Positions 31,818 to 39,641 of a stretch of 64,000 bases of DNA are shown here, one piece after another. This DNA is from Dehalobacter alkaniphilus (GTDB lineage: Bacteria > Bacillota > Desulfitobacteriia > Desulfitobacteriales > Syntrophobotulaceae). The notes beneath the pieces are model-generated. The model did no database searches. It saw only the letters and a list, made by a program, of their open reading frames with translations, and had not been told where the DNA came from. Position 1 is the first letter of the stretch. Every line of letters begins with the position of its first letter. The position numbers were made by a program, and so were the translations under genes. The stretch is from assembly GCA_040500365.1 (NCBI GenBank), contig CP148031.1, positions 744,001 to 808,000 on the forward strand, in the 5' to 3' direction.

Positions 31818-32132
31818 ATGGTGCAGACTGCGAAAAGCCCGCCAAACCATAATCATGGAAGTTCAACGCATACATCCTGCGATTACGGGCATTCTCATCA
31901 ATGCTTGGATATTTCGGGAATAGCTATTCCAACTGGTGATAGTCATGTTCATCATTCAGAAAATTTCGTTTTGTATGAGCATGGACATACGCATTACTAC
32001 AAAGCTGTTTCGAGCGCTTCAATTCCGCTGAAGAATGGATGGCATGCGCATAATTGGGATTTCTACACGACCGTAGACAACGGCCACCGACATCAAATTT
32101 CCGGTGTGGATATGGCGGCTCCCGGCATTTGA
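31818..32132 (+). CDS. YmaF-like histidine-rich protein
   Basis: A 104-residue protein rich in histidine, with repeated His pairs (NHNHGSSTHTSCDYGHSHQC, DSHVHHS, EHGHTHYY, GWHAHNW, GHRHQISG). This spacing is that of the YmaF family, whose function is not known; metal binding is plausible. The frame is open from 31764, but AGAGGAGG before the ATG at 31818 sets the start. The 350 bases before it carry the nested hairpin at 31645-31700 and no gene. Confidence 0.85.
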   Translation: MVQTAKSPPNHNHGSSTHTSCDYGHSHQCLDISGIAIPTGDSHVHHSENFVLYEHGHTHYYKAVSSASIPLKNGWHAHNWDFYTTVDNGHRHQISGVDMAAPGI

Positions 32133-32260
32133 TCCATTGATTCCGGATTTGCCAATATGCAATCGTATAATCGATAATTCAGCTCAAACAGGAATTACCA
32201 GTAATACCTTGATTTAGCCGGTCATAATATTAAGTAAGAACTCCGCCAGGGGGGCAAGGC

Positions 32261-32926
32261 ATGAAAAAGAAAATCATTGTTGGTTCCATCATCATTTTTT
32301 TGTTCGTCATTGGAGGAATGATTACCATAATGCGTCAGCCCGATCCGCAGCAGCTGGTTATCCTGAGCCTGGAAAACCTGAACAAAGCCAATTCATTTTC
32401 TTACGCTTTAACGCAGCAGCAGACAGTGGATGGTAAAACGCGGTTACTGACGAGGATTACCGGCTATAAGAGCGGTGAAAACATTCAGATTCAGGGTCAG
32501 CTGGCGGGAAGCAAAGTTGAAATGATTAAGGTGGGTGATGTTCTCTACAACAAGGACCCTTTCAGCAAAGCGTGGGTAAAATTCAGCGATGTATCAGTTG
32601 CCCAAAAAGTCTTTCTGGTGGAGCTTAACCCTTTAGCCAGTCTGCAGTTGAAAGAGATCGGTGAGGTGATGCTTAAAGGAGAGAAAGAACTAAACAGCAA
32701 GAAATGCTGGGTATGCACGCTAAAACCAAGTGTACAGAATCAGATGATGGAAACCCTATGGACCGGTTTTGAGTACACGCTCTATATCACCAGAAGCACC
32801 AAAACTGTAACGCAGGTTGAAGTGAGAGCGCAAAACAAAGAAACCGGAGAACCGATGACCCTGATCCTGGAATTTAAGGATATCGGAAGAAAGATTTCAA
32901 TCCAGCCGCCTGAAACGGCAGAGTAA
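32261..32926 (+). CDS. membrane-anchored protein, LolA/LppX-like, function unknown
   Basis: A 221-residue protein with an N-terminal membrane anchor (KKKIIVGSIIIFLFVIGGMI) and an extracytoplasmic part that looks like the lipid-carrier fold of LppX/LolA-type proteins (a segment on test of Ser/Thr, VEMIKVGDVLYNKDPFSKAWVKF, and YTLYITRSTKTVTQVEV). No lipobox Cys is present, so it should stay anchored by its helix. The family assignment is tentative. Confidence 0.65.
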   Translation: MKKKIIVGSIIIFLFVIGGMITIMRQPDPQQLVILSLENLNKANSFSYALTQQQTVDGKTRLLTRITGYKSGENIQIQGQLAGSKVEMIKVGDVLYNKDPFSKAWVKFSDVSVAQKVFLVELNPLASLQLKEIGEVMLKGEKELNSKKCWVCTLKPSVQNQMMETLWTGFEYTLYITRSTKTVTQVEVRAQNKETGEPMTLILEFKDIGRKISIQPPETAE

Positions 32927-32944
32927 ATGTCTGGCTTCATAAAA

Positions 32945-32998
32945 GAAGGTACTGTAAAAACGATGTTCGAATGCAGTTTTTGCAGTGCCTTCTTTTTT
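32945..32998 (+). terminator. terminator before hpt
   Basis: GAAGGTACTG (32945 on) pairs with CAGTGCCTTC (to 32992), extended by AAAAAC/GTTTTT within the stem; a run of Ts follows. Confidence 0.8.
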
Positions 32999-33053
32999 AT
33001 CCTGTTCAACTTGTGATATAATTCAGTGGTAATAGCTTAATGGAGTGGTAGAA

Positions 33054-33593
33054 ATGGAAAGAAAGATTGCGAAGGTGCTGATAACCGAGGAACAGCTAAA
33101 AAAAAGGGTGGCTGAACTGGGTGAACAGATTACCAACGAATATTTTGGCAAGGATCTTCTGACCATTGGTATTTTTAAAGGGGCTGTGCCTTTTTTTGCA
33201 GATTTGATCCGGCAAATCAGAATTCCGTTGAGATATGATTTTATGGCCGTTTCAAGCTATGGGAGCTCCAACCGTTCTTCAGGAGCCGTCAGACTACTGA
33301 AGGATCTGGAAACCAGTGTCGAAGACAAACACGTCCTGATTGTTGAGGATATTGTTGATACAGGGCTTACGCTGAAATACTTGAAGGAAAACCTTCTCAG
33401 GAGACAACCCTTAAGCCTGAAGATTGTCACGCTTCTGGACAAGCCGGAGCGGAGACAGGTCGATATTCAGCCTGATTACAATGGCTTTGTGATACCAAAT
33501 GAGTTTGCAGTCGGCTATGGGCTTGATTATGACGAAATGTACAGGAACCTCACGTATATTGGCGTTTTGAAGCCCGAGGTTTATGAGAAATAA
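33054..33593 (+). CDS. hpt: hypoxanthine phosphoribosyltransferase
   Basis: Purine salvage enzyme of 179 residues converting hypoxanthine or guanine to IMP or GMP with PRPP. The PRPP-binding motif VLIVEDIVDTGLTLKYL and the flexible-loop region FMAVSSYGSSNRSSG are intact, and VIPNEFAVGYGLDYDE contributes to the purine pocket. The ATG at 33054 is used. It precedes guaA, another GMP-forming gene, by about 95 bases. Confidence 0.94.
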   Translation: MERKIAKVLITEEQLKKRVAELGEQITNEYFGKDLLTIGIFKGAVPFFADLIRQIRIPLRYDFMAVSSYGSSNRSSGAVRLLKDLETSVEDKHVLIVEDIVDTGLTLKYLKENLLRRQPLSLKIVTLLDKPERRQVDIQPDYNGFVIPNEFAVGYGLDYDEMYRNLTYIGVLKPEVYEK

Positions 33594-33688
33594 AATCAAA
33601 AGAGATTGCTCCATTTTACTGCCAGTTAAGAAAAATCATATCATAAGTCTCAGTACTGAAATGTTGAAATGTTGAAAGGATGATGCAA

Positions 33689-35221
33689 ATGGAACGTGAA
33701 CTGGTGTTGGTTCTTGACTTTGGTGGACAGTATAATCAGCTAATTGCGCGTCGGGTCAGAGAAGCAAAAGTATATTCAGAGATGATTTCATATAAGACCC
33801 CTGTAGAGAAGATTAAAGACATGGCCCCGAAAGGAATCATTTTCTCGGGAGGTCCTGCTAGTGTCAATCAGGAGGGCGCGCCTTTCATTGACCCGGCAAT
33901 CTATGAACTGGGGGTACCGATCCTCGGAATCTGTTATGGCATGCAGCTGATGACCGTACAGCTAGGCGGACGTGTGGAGAGACCGCAAGCCCATGAATAT
34001 GGGAAAACAGAGATCACGATTGAATATAATGAAGGGGTCTGGCACGAACTCAAAGGTGCTCGTCAGTGTTGGATGAGTCATGGGGACTCAGTGCTGGAAC
34101 TGCCTGCCGGTTTCATCCGGGCTGCCTTTACCGCCAATACATCGGTTGCGGGAATCTACTGTCCGGAAAAGAACTTTTACGGCGTCCAATTTCATCCCGA
34201 AGTCAAACATACCCCGGAAGGACAGGCAATGCTTGAAAACTTTCTATACAGGGTATGCAGCTGCCAGGGCAACTGGACCATGGAATCCTTTATTGAATCC
34301 CAGGTACAGGAGATCAGGAAGAGAGTCGGAGATAAAAAGGTCTTATGCGCGTTAAGCGGCGGGGTCGATTCTTCTGTCGCCGCAGTACTTGTTCATAGAG
34401 CGATCGGGGATCAGCTAACCTGTATTTATGTCGATCATGGATTTATGCGCAAGAATGAATCGGAGCAGGTCAAGGATACGTTTATTGGAAGGTTTCACCT
34501 GAATCTGGATTTCGTCGATGCTTCGGAACGTTTTATGGCTAAGGTGAAAGGAATTTCCGAACCGGAAGAAAAACGCAAACGGATTGGCAATGAATTTATC
34601 AGGCTGTTCGAAGATGAAGCCCGTAAGTTAGGCCAGATTGATTTTCTGGTACAGGGTACGCTTTATCCGGATATTGTAGAAAGCGGCACCGAAACAGCTG
34701 AAACCATTAAAACGCACCACAATGTTGGCGGGCTGCCTGAAGATATGCAGTTTGAACTGATCGAACCTTTACGGATGCTTTTTAAGGATGAAGTCCGGGA
34801 AGTCGGACTGGAACTTGGCTTGCCGGAAGAGATTGTCTGGCGCCAGCCATTCCCAGGCCCGGGGCTTGCAATCCGTATCATCGGCGAAATCACGCCGGAA
34901 AAGCTGGATTATTTAAGAGAAGCGGATGCAATTGTCAGGGAAGAGATTATTAAAGCCGGACTCCACATGGAGGTATGGCAATACTTTGCGGTGTTGCCCT
35001 CTATCCGCAGTGTCGGCGTGATGGGAGATGGACGCACGTACGGTTATCCCATCGTCTTAAGGGCGGTCACGAGTGACGATGCGATGACGGCCGACTGGGC
35101 AAAGCTGCCGTACGAACTGCTCGAAGTCATCTCCAACAGGATCGTCAATGAAGTCCACGGTGTGAACCGCGTGGTTTATGACATTACCTCTAAACCCCCC
35201 GGAACGATTGAGTGGGAATAA
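33689..35221 (+). CDS. guaA: GMP synthase (glutamine-hydrolysing)
   Basis: Makes GMP from XMP, ATP and glutamine; 510 residues. The N-terminal amidotransferase has the Cys in LGICYGMQLM and the His-Glu in GVQFHPEVKHT. The ATP pyrophosphatase P-loop is CALSGGVDSSVAAVL, and the dimerisation domain ends with the invariant SKPPGTIEWE. The ATG at 33689 follows GAAAGGA. No guanine riboswitch is evident in its 95-bp leader. Confidence 0.97.
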   Translation: MERELVLVLDFGGQYNQLIARRVREAKVYSEMISYKTPVEKIKDMAPKGIIFSGGPASVNQEGAPFIDPAIYELGVPILGICYGMQLMTVQLGGRVERPQAHEYGKTEITIEYNEGVWHELKGARQCWMSHGDSVLELPAGFIRAAFTANTSVAGIYCPEKNFYGVQFHPEVKHTPEGQAMLENFLYRVCSCQGNWTMESFIESQVQEIRKRVGDKKVLCALSGGVDSSVAAVLVHRAIGDQLTCIYVDHGFMRKNESEQVKDTFIGRFHLNLDFVDASERFMAKVKGISEPEEKRKRIGNEFIRLFEDEARKLGQIDFLVQGTLYPDIVESGTETAETIKTHHNVGGLPEDMQFELIEPLRMLFKDEVREVGLELGLPEEIVWRQPFPGPGLAIRIIGEITPEKLDYLREADAIVREEIIKAGLHMEVWQYFAVLPSIRSVGVMGDGRTYGYPIVLRAVTSDDAMTADWAKLPYELLEVISNRIVNEVHGVNRVVYDITSKPPGTIEWE

Positions 35222-35310
35222 ACGGAAAGCCTATAGGCGATATCAGTAAGCCATGGTATATTAATATTGAAGCCGCCAACTCTAACCGCTAACAAGGTCG
35301 GTTTTATGGG

Positions 35311-35342
35311 TATATCAGAAAGTATAATTACTTTCTGATATA
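35311..35342. repeat. 14-bp perfect hairpin downstream of guaA
   Basis: TATATCAGAAAGTA (35311-35324), four-base loop, then its exact complement (35329-35342). No T run follows, so it is not a classic terminator. Confidence 0.6.
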
Positions 35343-35370
35343 TCTAAGTGCAACTAAGCAGCCGCCAAAG

Positions 35371-35395
35371 ACTTGGCACCAGCCAAGTTTTCTTT
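35371..35395 (+). terminator. terminator downstream of guaA
   Basis: ACTTGGC, loop ACCA, GCCAAGT, then TTTCTTT. It lies 20 bases before the ribosome-binding site of the next gene and could also attenuate it. Confidence 0.65.
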
Positions 35396-35414
35396 ATAAA
35401 AAGGGGTGAATGTC

Positions 35415-35735
35415 ATGAGAATCACGATTTTACCCAAAAGCAAGTCCGGCAGAAAATCCTTCATCCTGGTGATTGTCAGCTGGATTTTGTTTGTCGTGGG
35501 TTCCGTACTTCCATACAAGGAAGGGTACTCCGGCTTAGAACTGATCTCGCATAATCCCCTGCAGGTTGTCATTACCGTTCTGATCTTTGCCGCAGGCATT
35601 GCAGCGGCCATTATTGGACTGAAAGCTGTTATCAGGAAGAAAGAGCGGTCGGTTCTGGTTTTTCTGGTGATTCTGATCGGCGTGTATTATATCCTGAGTT
35701 TTTGCGGCGTCGCTGTGAACGTGTTTTTTAACTAA
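35415..35735 (+). CDS. small membrane protein, paralogue A
   Basis: A 106-residue protein with a basic N-terminus (MRITILPKSKSGRKSF) and three hydrophobic segments, the last after VIRKKERSVLVFLVILIGVYYIL. It resembles the 88-residue protein at 35984-36250, which has the same basic start with SGR and the same KKERxxLVFLxILxG motif. I do not recognise the family. GGGGTGAATGTC precedes the ATG. Confidence 0.65.
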   Translation: MRITILPKSKSGRKSFILVIVSWILFVVGSVLPYKEGYSGLELISHNPLQVVITVLIFAAGIAAAIIGLKAVIRKKERSVLVFLVILIGVYYILSFCGVAVNVFFN

Positions 35736-35778
35736 ACATCTCTTTTAAAAGTTAAGTTCTATAGTTAAACAACTAAAT

Positions 35779-35931
35779 GATAAAAGAAAAAAAGGAATAA
35801 GAGCGGTACGTAAACATAAAGACAACACGATTCTCGTCAGGATACCCATCATTCTGGGATTTTGTACGATTCTGTTTCTTCTGCTGCACAGCTTATTATC
35901 AATGATTAGAAACGATCAAAATAATTTTTGA
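35779..35931 (+). pseudogene. remnant of a third paralogue of the small membrane proteins
   Basis: The frame from 35779 to the stop at 35929-35931 encodes GIRAVRKHKDNTILVRIPIIL and a following hydrophobic stretch. This lines up with the C-terminal third of the neighbour upstream (GLKAVIRKKERSVLVFLVILIG). There is no start codon with a ribosome-binding site, and the N-terminal two thirds are missing, so it is a decayed copy. Confidence 0.6.
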
Positions 35932-35983
35932 GCATATACAATAATAAGGTTGAAGGTATTAAGTGACAGGAAGGGATGATCAT

Positions 35984-36250
35984 ATGAAGGCAAAGTTATG
36001 GCCCCAATCCCGTTCCGGCCGATGGTCGGCTGGACTGAGTATTACTTTTATTGTATTGATCGTGCTGAAAATGATGGGCGCACTGCCTTTTCCGACGTTT
36101 GCAGTAGCTGCATTGGGATTAGCAGGCTTTATTGCCGGAATTGCGGCAATCATTGGGAAAAAGGAAAGGGCGATCCTGGTGTTTCTGCCAATACTCGTAG
36201 GATCGCTGATTATCTTCTGGACTGTGGCTGAGATTGTTTATCCGCATTAG
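35984..36250 (+). CDS. small membrane protein, paralogue B
   Basis: An 88-residue protein, basic at the start (MKAKLWPQSRSGRWSAG), with two to three hydrophobic segments and the motif GKKERAILVFLPILVGSLIIF shared with the 106-residue protein upstream. GGAAGGGATG lies before the ATG at 35984. Function unknown. The prepilin peptidase gene begins 39 bases on. Confidence 0.65.
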   Translation: MKAKLWPQSRSGRWSAGLSITFIVLIVLKMMGALPFPTFAVAALGLAGFIAGIAAIIGKKERAILVFLPILVGSLIIFWTVAEIVYPH

Positions 36251-36289
36251 GCCTTTAATTAATTCCAGCATTAAAAAGGTGGTACCGTC

Positions 36290-37051
36290 TTGATCGAAAA
36301 TATTATCATTTCTTTCATTGTGCTGCTGTATGGTTTAGTCATCGGCAGTTTCCTGAATGTGTGCATTTACCGGATTCCGATAGGGAAAAGCGTTGTTGGC
36401 GGGAGATCCTACTGCCCGAACTGTGATACGCTGATTTCGTGGTATCTGAACATCCCTGTTTTCAGCTATCTCTTTCTGCGGGGGCGCTGCAAAAACTGTC
36501 GGGGGCCAATCTCCCCGGTCTATCCTGCGGTCGAGCTGCTGAACGGGATCTTGTACCTGATTGTCTGGTTCACCTATGGACTGAGCCTGGAAAGTGTTTT
36601 TCTGGCGATGCTTTTGTCTGTGCTGATTGTCGTGTCGTTTATTGACTGGCAGAAAAGGGTGATTCCGAATAAGCTGGTCGTTTTTCTGTTGGGCTTAAGT
36701 GTTTTGCACGGCATCTATCAGAGCGTGTATTTTGGAGCTGCGTGGTATACTTGGGTCATTGGATTTTTTGCGGCTTCCGTACCGCTTTTTCTTCTGAGCT
36801 TGTTTTTCCCCGATGGCCTAGGCGGAGGAGATATCAAGCTGATGGCCGCAGCAGGGCTTTTTATGGGCCCGCCGGTGCTGTTGGCGTTATTCCTTGGTTC
36901 GTTGTATGCAGGTCTTACTGCGCTGTTACTGATCACAGTCAAAAAAAGATCCCCGAAATCAAAGATCCCTTTCGGACCGTTTTTGTCCCTCGGAATATTT
37001 ACCGCAATGATCTTTGGAGAGCAGATCTTTCTATCCGCTGTGTCAGTATAA
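36290..37051 (+). CDS. prepilin leader peptidase/N-methyltransferase (PilD/ComC family)
   Basis: Polytopic membrane aspartyl protease of 253 residues that cleaves type IV prepilin-like leaders. GLVIGSFLNVCIYRIP, two CxxC pairs (YCPNCD and CKNC) before SPVYPAVELLNG, and the catalytic aspartates in SFIDWQKRVIPN and GLGGGDIKLMAA are all in place. It starts with TTG at 36290 after AAAAAGGTGG. No pilin genes are nearby. Confidence 0.93.
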   Translation: MIENIIISFIVLLYGLVIGSFLNVCIYRIPIGKSVVGGRSYCPNCDTLISWYLNIPVFSYLFLRGRCKNCRGPISPVYPAVELLNGILYLIVWFTYGLSLESVFLAMLLSVLIVVSFIDWQKRVIPNKLVVFLLGLSVLHGIYQSVYFGAAWYTWVIGFFAASVPLFLLSLFFPDGLGGGDIKLMAAAGLFMGPPVLLALFLGSLYAGLTALLLITVKKRSPKSKIPFGPFLSLGIFTAMIFGEQIFLSAVSV

Positions 37052-37161
37052 TGGGAAATAGACGGAATACGGATAGTATGAGTAATACGTTCTATAATAA
37101 TGTAAATAATTTGAGAATGACGATATGAGTAATGAAGAAAACAAGATAATGGCTGACCAGA

Positions 37162-37200
37162 AATGCAATGAACATGCAGAAGTTCATTGCATTATTTTAT
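37162..37200 (+). terminator. terminator after prepilin peptidase gene
   Basis: A perfect 12-bp stem (AATGCAATGAAC at 37162-37173 with 37182-37193), 8-base loop, then ATTTTAT. Confidence 0.8.
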
Positions 37201-37335
37201 GCCCGCGCTCTTGCCTGAATAAATCTATGCTATTTTTCCAAACTATTACTGAATAGTTCTTTGCCCTGAAAATAACCACGTCTTGAAACAATCAGAAAAA
37301 TCATTGCTGTTATCGGAAAGGATCGTGTACCTGCT

Positions 37336-37863
37336 ATGACTAAGCCACAGGCAATCGATGTTATGGAACCAACCAATGAAAATCTGCCCAGAGAAAAATT
37401 CGAGGAACTGGAAGCTTTTATTAACAGTTTACCAACAACGAAAAGCGCTCTGATTGAAATCTTACATAAGGCCCAGAATATTTTCGGCTATTTACCGAGG
37501 GATGTACAACTTTTTATTGCCCGGAAATTAGGAATTCCGGGAGCGGAAGTATTCGGAGTCGTCAGCTTTTATTCCTACTTTACAACCAAGCCAAGGGGAA
37601 AACATACGATCAGTGTCTGTATGGGGACTGCTTGCTTTGTCAAAGGGGCGGATAAAATTATGGAAAGACTGAAAGAAAAGCTTGGCATTGAATCCAATGA
37701 AATTACACCTGACGGTCTTTTCGGTCTGAAAGACGTTCGTTGCATCGGCACTTGCGGCATGGCTCCTGTTATGATGATCAATGACAAAGTATTTGGCCGG
37801 GTGAGAGAAGAGGACCTGGATACCATCCTCGAATCATACCGCCGGAAGGAGATACTGGTATGA
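37336..37863 (+). CDS. hydC: HydC-like NuoE subunit of [FeFe] hydrogenase
   Basis: Thioredoxin-like [2Fe-2S] subunit of 175 residues; ligands are in CMGTACFVKGA and CIGTCGMAP. It is a paralogue of the NuoE-like gene at 14658 (GVVSFYSYFTTKPRGKH here, GVVTFYAQFRLKPTGRN there). It is first in a four-gene hydrogenase operon and overlaps the next gene by four bases (ATGA). GGAAAGGA stands somewhat far (about 13 bases) ahead of the ATG. Confidence 0.92.
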   Translation: MTKPQAIDVMEPTNENLPREKFEELEAFINSLPTTKSALIEILHKAQNIFGYLPRDVQLFIARKLGIPGAEVFGVVSFYSYFTTKPRGKHTISVCMGTACFVKGADKIMERLKEKLGIESNEITPDGLFGLKDVRCIGTCGMAPVMMINDKVFGRVREEDLDTILESYRRKEILV

Positions 37864-38252
37864 AGGTTGGTTCGTTGGAGGACTTAAAAAGAATTAAAGA
37901 AGAATACCAAAAAAATATAAATATAGAACAAGGCGTCCAAAAGCTGGAAGGACAAATCAAAATTCTTGTGGGGATGGGCACCTGCGGCATCTCATCAGGT
38001 TCAAGGGAGACCTACAATACTTTTTTGGATGAGATCACTGCCCAGAACATATCCAATGCCAAAGTTGTTCCAGTTGGCTGCATTGGCTGCTGTCACTCGG
38101 AACCAACTGTTCAGGTAAATAAACCGGGCGAACAACCGGTTCTCTATGGCAATGTAACCAAAGACAAGGTCCGGGAAATTATTGAGCAGCATATTAAAAA
38201 CGGCAAAGCAGTTGAAAGTCTCTCTTTGGAAATAAACTTTGATCGGGTGTAG
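37860..38252 (+). CDS. thioredoxin-like [2Fe-2S] ferredoxin of the hydrogenase operon
   Basis: A stand-alone 130-residue thioredoxin-like ferredoxin. Cluster ligands are the Cys in GMGTCGISSGS and the pair in VGCIGCCHSEP. This domain is the N-terminal part of HydB/NuoF in many bifurcating enzymes and is fused in the 15169 gene of this window. Here it is separate. It lies between hydC and hydB. Confidence 0.88.
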   Translation: MKVGSLEDLKRIKEEYQKNINIEQGVQKLEGQIKILVGMGTCGISSGSRETYNTFLDEITAQNISNAKVVPVGCIGCCHSEPTVQVNKPGEQPVLYGNVTKDKVREIIEQHIKNGKAVESLSLEINFDRV

Positions 38253-38298
38253 AAGCGGGCGCAGATTACAAAGTACGTAAATTTATTTGGAGGCTATG

Positions 38299-39630
38299 AT
38301 GTCAGAAACAGCAAAGAATCTGAAACAGTACCGGATTGCCCTGCGCAATTGCGGTCTGATTAACCCAGAAAATATCTTGGATTATATTGCGGTCGGAGGC
38401 TATGAGGCCATGGGAAGAGTGCTGACAACAATGTCCCAGGATCAGGTCATAGACGAAATAAAAAAATCCGGGCTGCGAGGCCGCGGCGGAGGAGGATTCT
38501 CCACAGGTCTCAAATGGGAAATTACAAAGAATCAAGAAAACAAGGACAAATATATTATTTGCAATGCAGACGAAGGTGACCCCGGGGCTTTCATGGACCG
38601 GAGCATCCTGGAGGGCGATCCTCATTCCGTTTTAGAGGCCATGGTGATCGGTGGCTATGCGATTGGCGCCGCCACCGGATTCATTTACATTCGGGCCGAA
38701 TACCCGTTGGCAATTTCTAGGCTGCAAATTGCTTTGCGGGAGGCCCGAGAATTGGGCTTCCTGGGCGAAAATATTTTCAACACGTCTTTTTCCTTTGATA
38801 TCCAGTTGAAATATGGAGCCGGGGCTTTTGTCTGTGGGGAAGAAACAGCGCTCATTAACTCCTGTGAAGGAAAACGCGGTGAACCAAATTTTAAACCGCC
38901 TTATCCTGCGGAAGAAGGATATTGGGGCTGTCCGACCTGTGTAAACAATGTGGAGACGTTTGCCAATATTTCTCCGATTATCCTCAAAGGGAGCAGTTGG
39001 TTCGCTTCCATTGGCACAGAGAAAAGTAAAGGAACCAAGGTTTTTGCGCTGGTCGGTAAAGTCAAAAATGTTGGCCTGGTCGAAGTCCCCATGGGAACAA
39101 CCTTACGAGAAATTATCTTTCAAATTGGCGGAGGTATCCCCAACGGCCACAAATTCAAAGCCGTTCAAACGGGTGGACCGTCCGGAGGCGTGATCCCGGA
39201 GAAACACCTGGACATTCCTTTAGACTATGATAACCTGCTCAGTATCGGGTCCATGATGGGATCAGGGGGCATGATCATCATGGATGAAACCGATAATATG
39301 GTCAATATTGCCAAGTTTTACCTGGAGTTTACGATGGATGAATCCTGTGGCCGCTGCACCCCCTGCCGGATCGGTACCAAGCGGTTATATGAAAAGCTGA
39401 ATCTAATTACCCGCCGCAAAGGAACGATGGCGGATTTAGATGCCATCAAACAGCTCGCTTACATGGTTAAAGGTAGTTCGCTCTGCGGGCTTGGTCAGAC
39501 TGCGCCCAGCCCGGTCATCAGTACCATGAAATATTTTTGGGACGAATACCTGGCCCTGATAAAAGACATCGACCATCCTCGGGGGGAAGGCCATTATCAA
39601 GCAAAGAATAAAATTGGTCTGAAATCATAA
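38299..39630 (+). CDS. hydB: HydB-like NuoF subunit of [FeFe] hydrogenase
   Basis: NAD(H)- and FMN-binding subunit of 443 residues. GLRGRGGGGFSTGLKW and CNADEGDPGAF bind FMN and NAD; the SLBB part follows, and DESCGRCTPCRIGT holds the [4Fe-4S] cluster. Compared with the 648-residue paralogue at 15169 it has no thioredoxin-like domain at the N-terminus and no 2[4Fe-4S] ferredoxin at the C-terminus. The ATG at 38299 follows TTGGAGG; an in-frame TTG at 38287 is part of that site. Confidence 0.93.
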   Translation: MSETAKNLKQYRIALRNCGLINPENILDYIAVGGYEAMGRVLTTMSQDQVIDEIKKSGLRGRGGGGFSTGLKWEITKNQENKDKYIICNADEGDPGAFMDRSILEGDPHSVLEAMVIGGYAIGAATGFIYIRAEYPLAISRLQIALREARELGFLGENIFNTSFSFDIQLKYGAGAFVCGEETALINSCEGKRGEPNFKPPYPAEEGYWGCPTCVNNVETFANISPIILKGSSWFASIGTEKSKGTKVFALVGKVKNVGLVEVPMGTTLREIIFQIGGGIPNGHKFKAVQTGGPSGGVIPEKHLDIPLDYDNLLSIGSMMGSGGMIIMDETDNMVNIAKFYLEFTMDESCGRCTPCRIGTKRLYEKLNLITRRKGTMADLDAIKQLAYMVKGSSLCGLGQTAPSPVISTMKYFWDEYLALIKDIDHPRGEGHYQAKNKIGLKS

Positions 39631-39641
39631 GGAGGCTAACC

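Noticed and set aside
36270..36300. T-box-like GGTGGTACCG before the prepilin peptidase gene
   Set aside because: Only 39 bases separate the genes; there is no room for a T-box stem I or a terminator.
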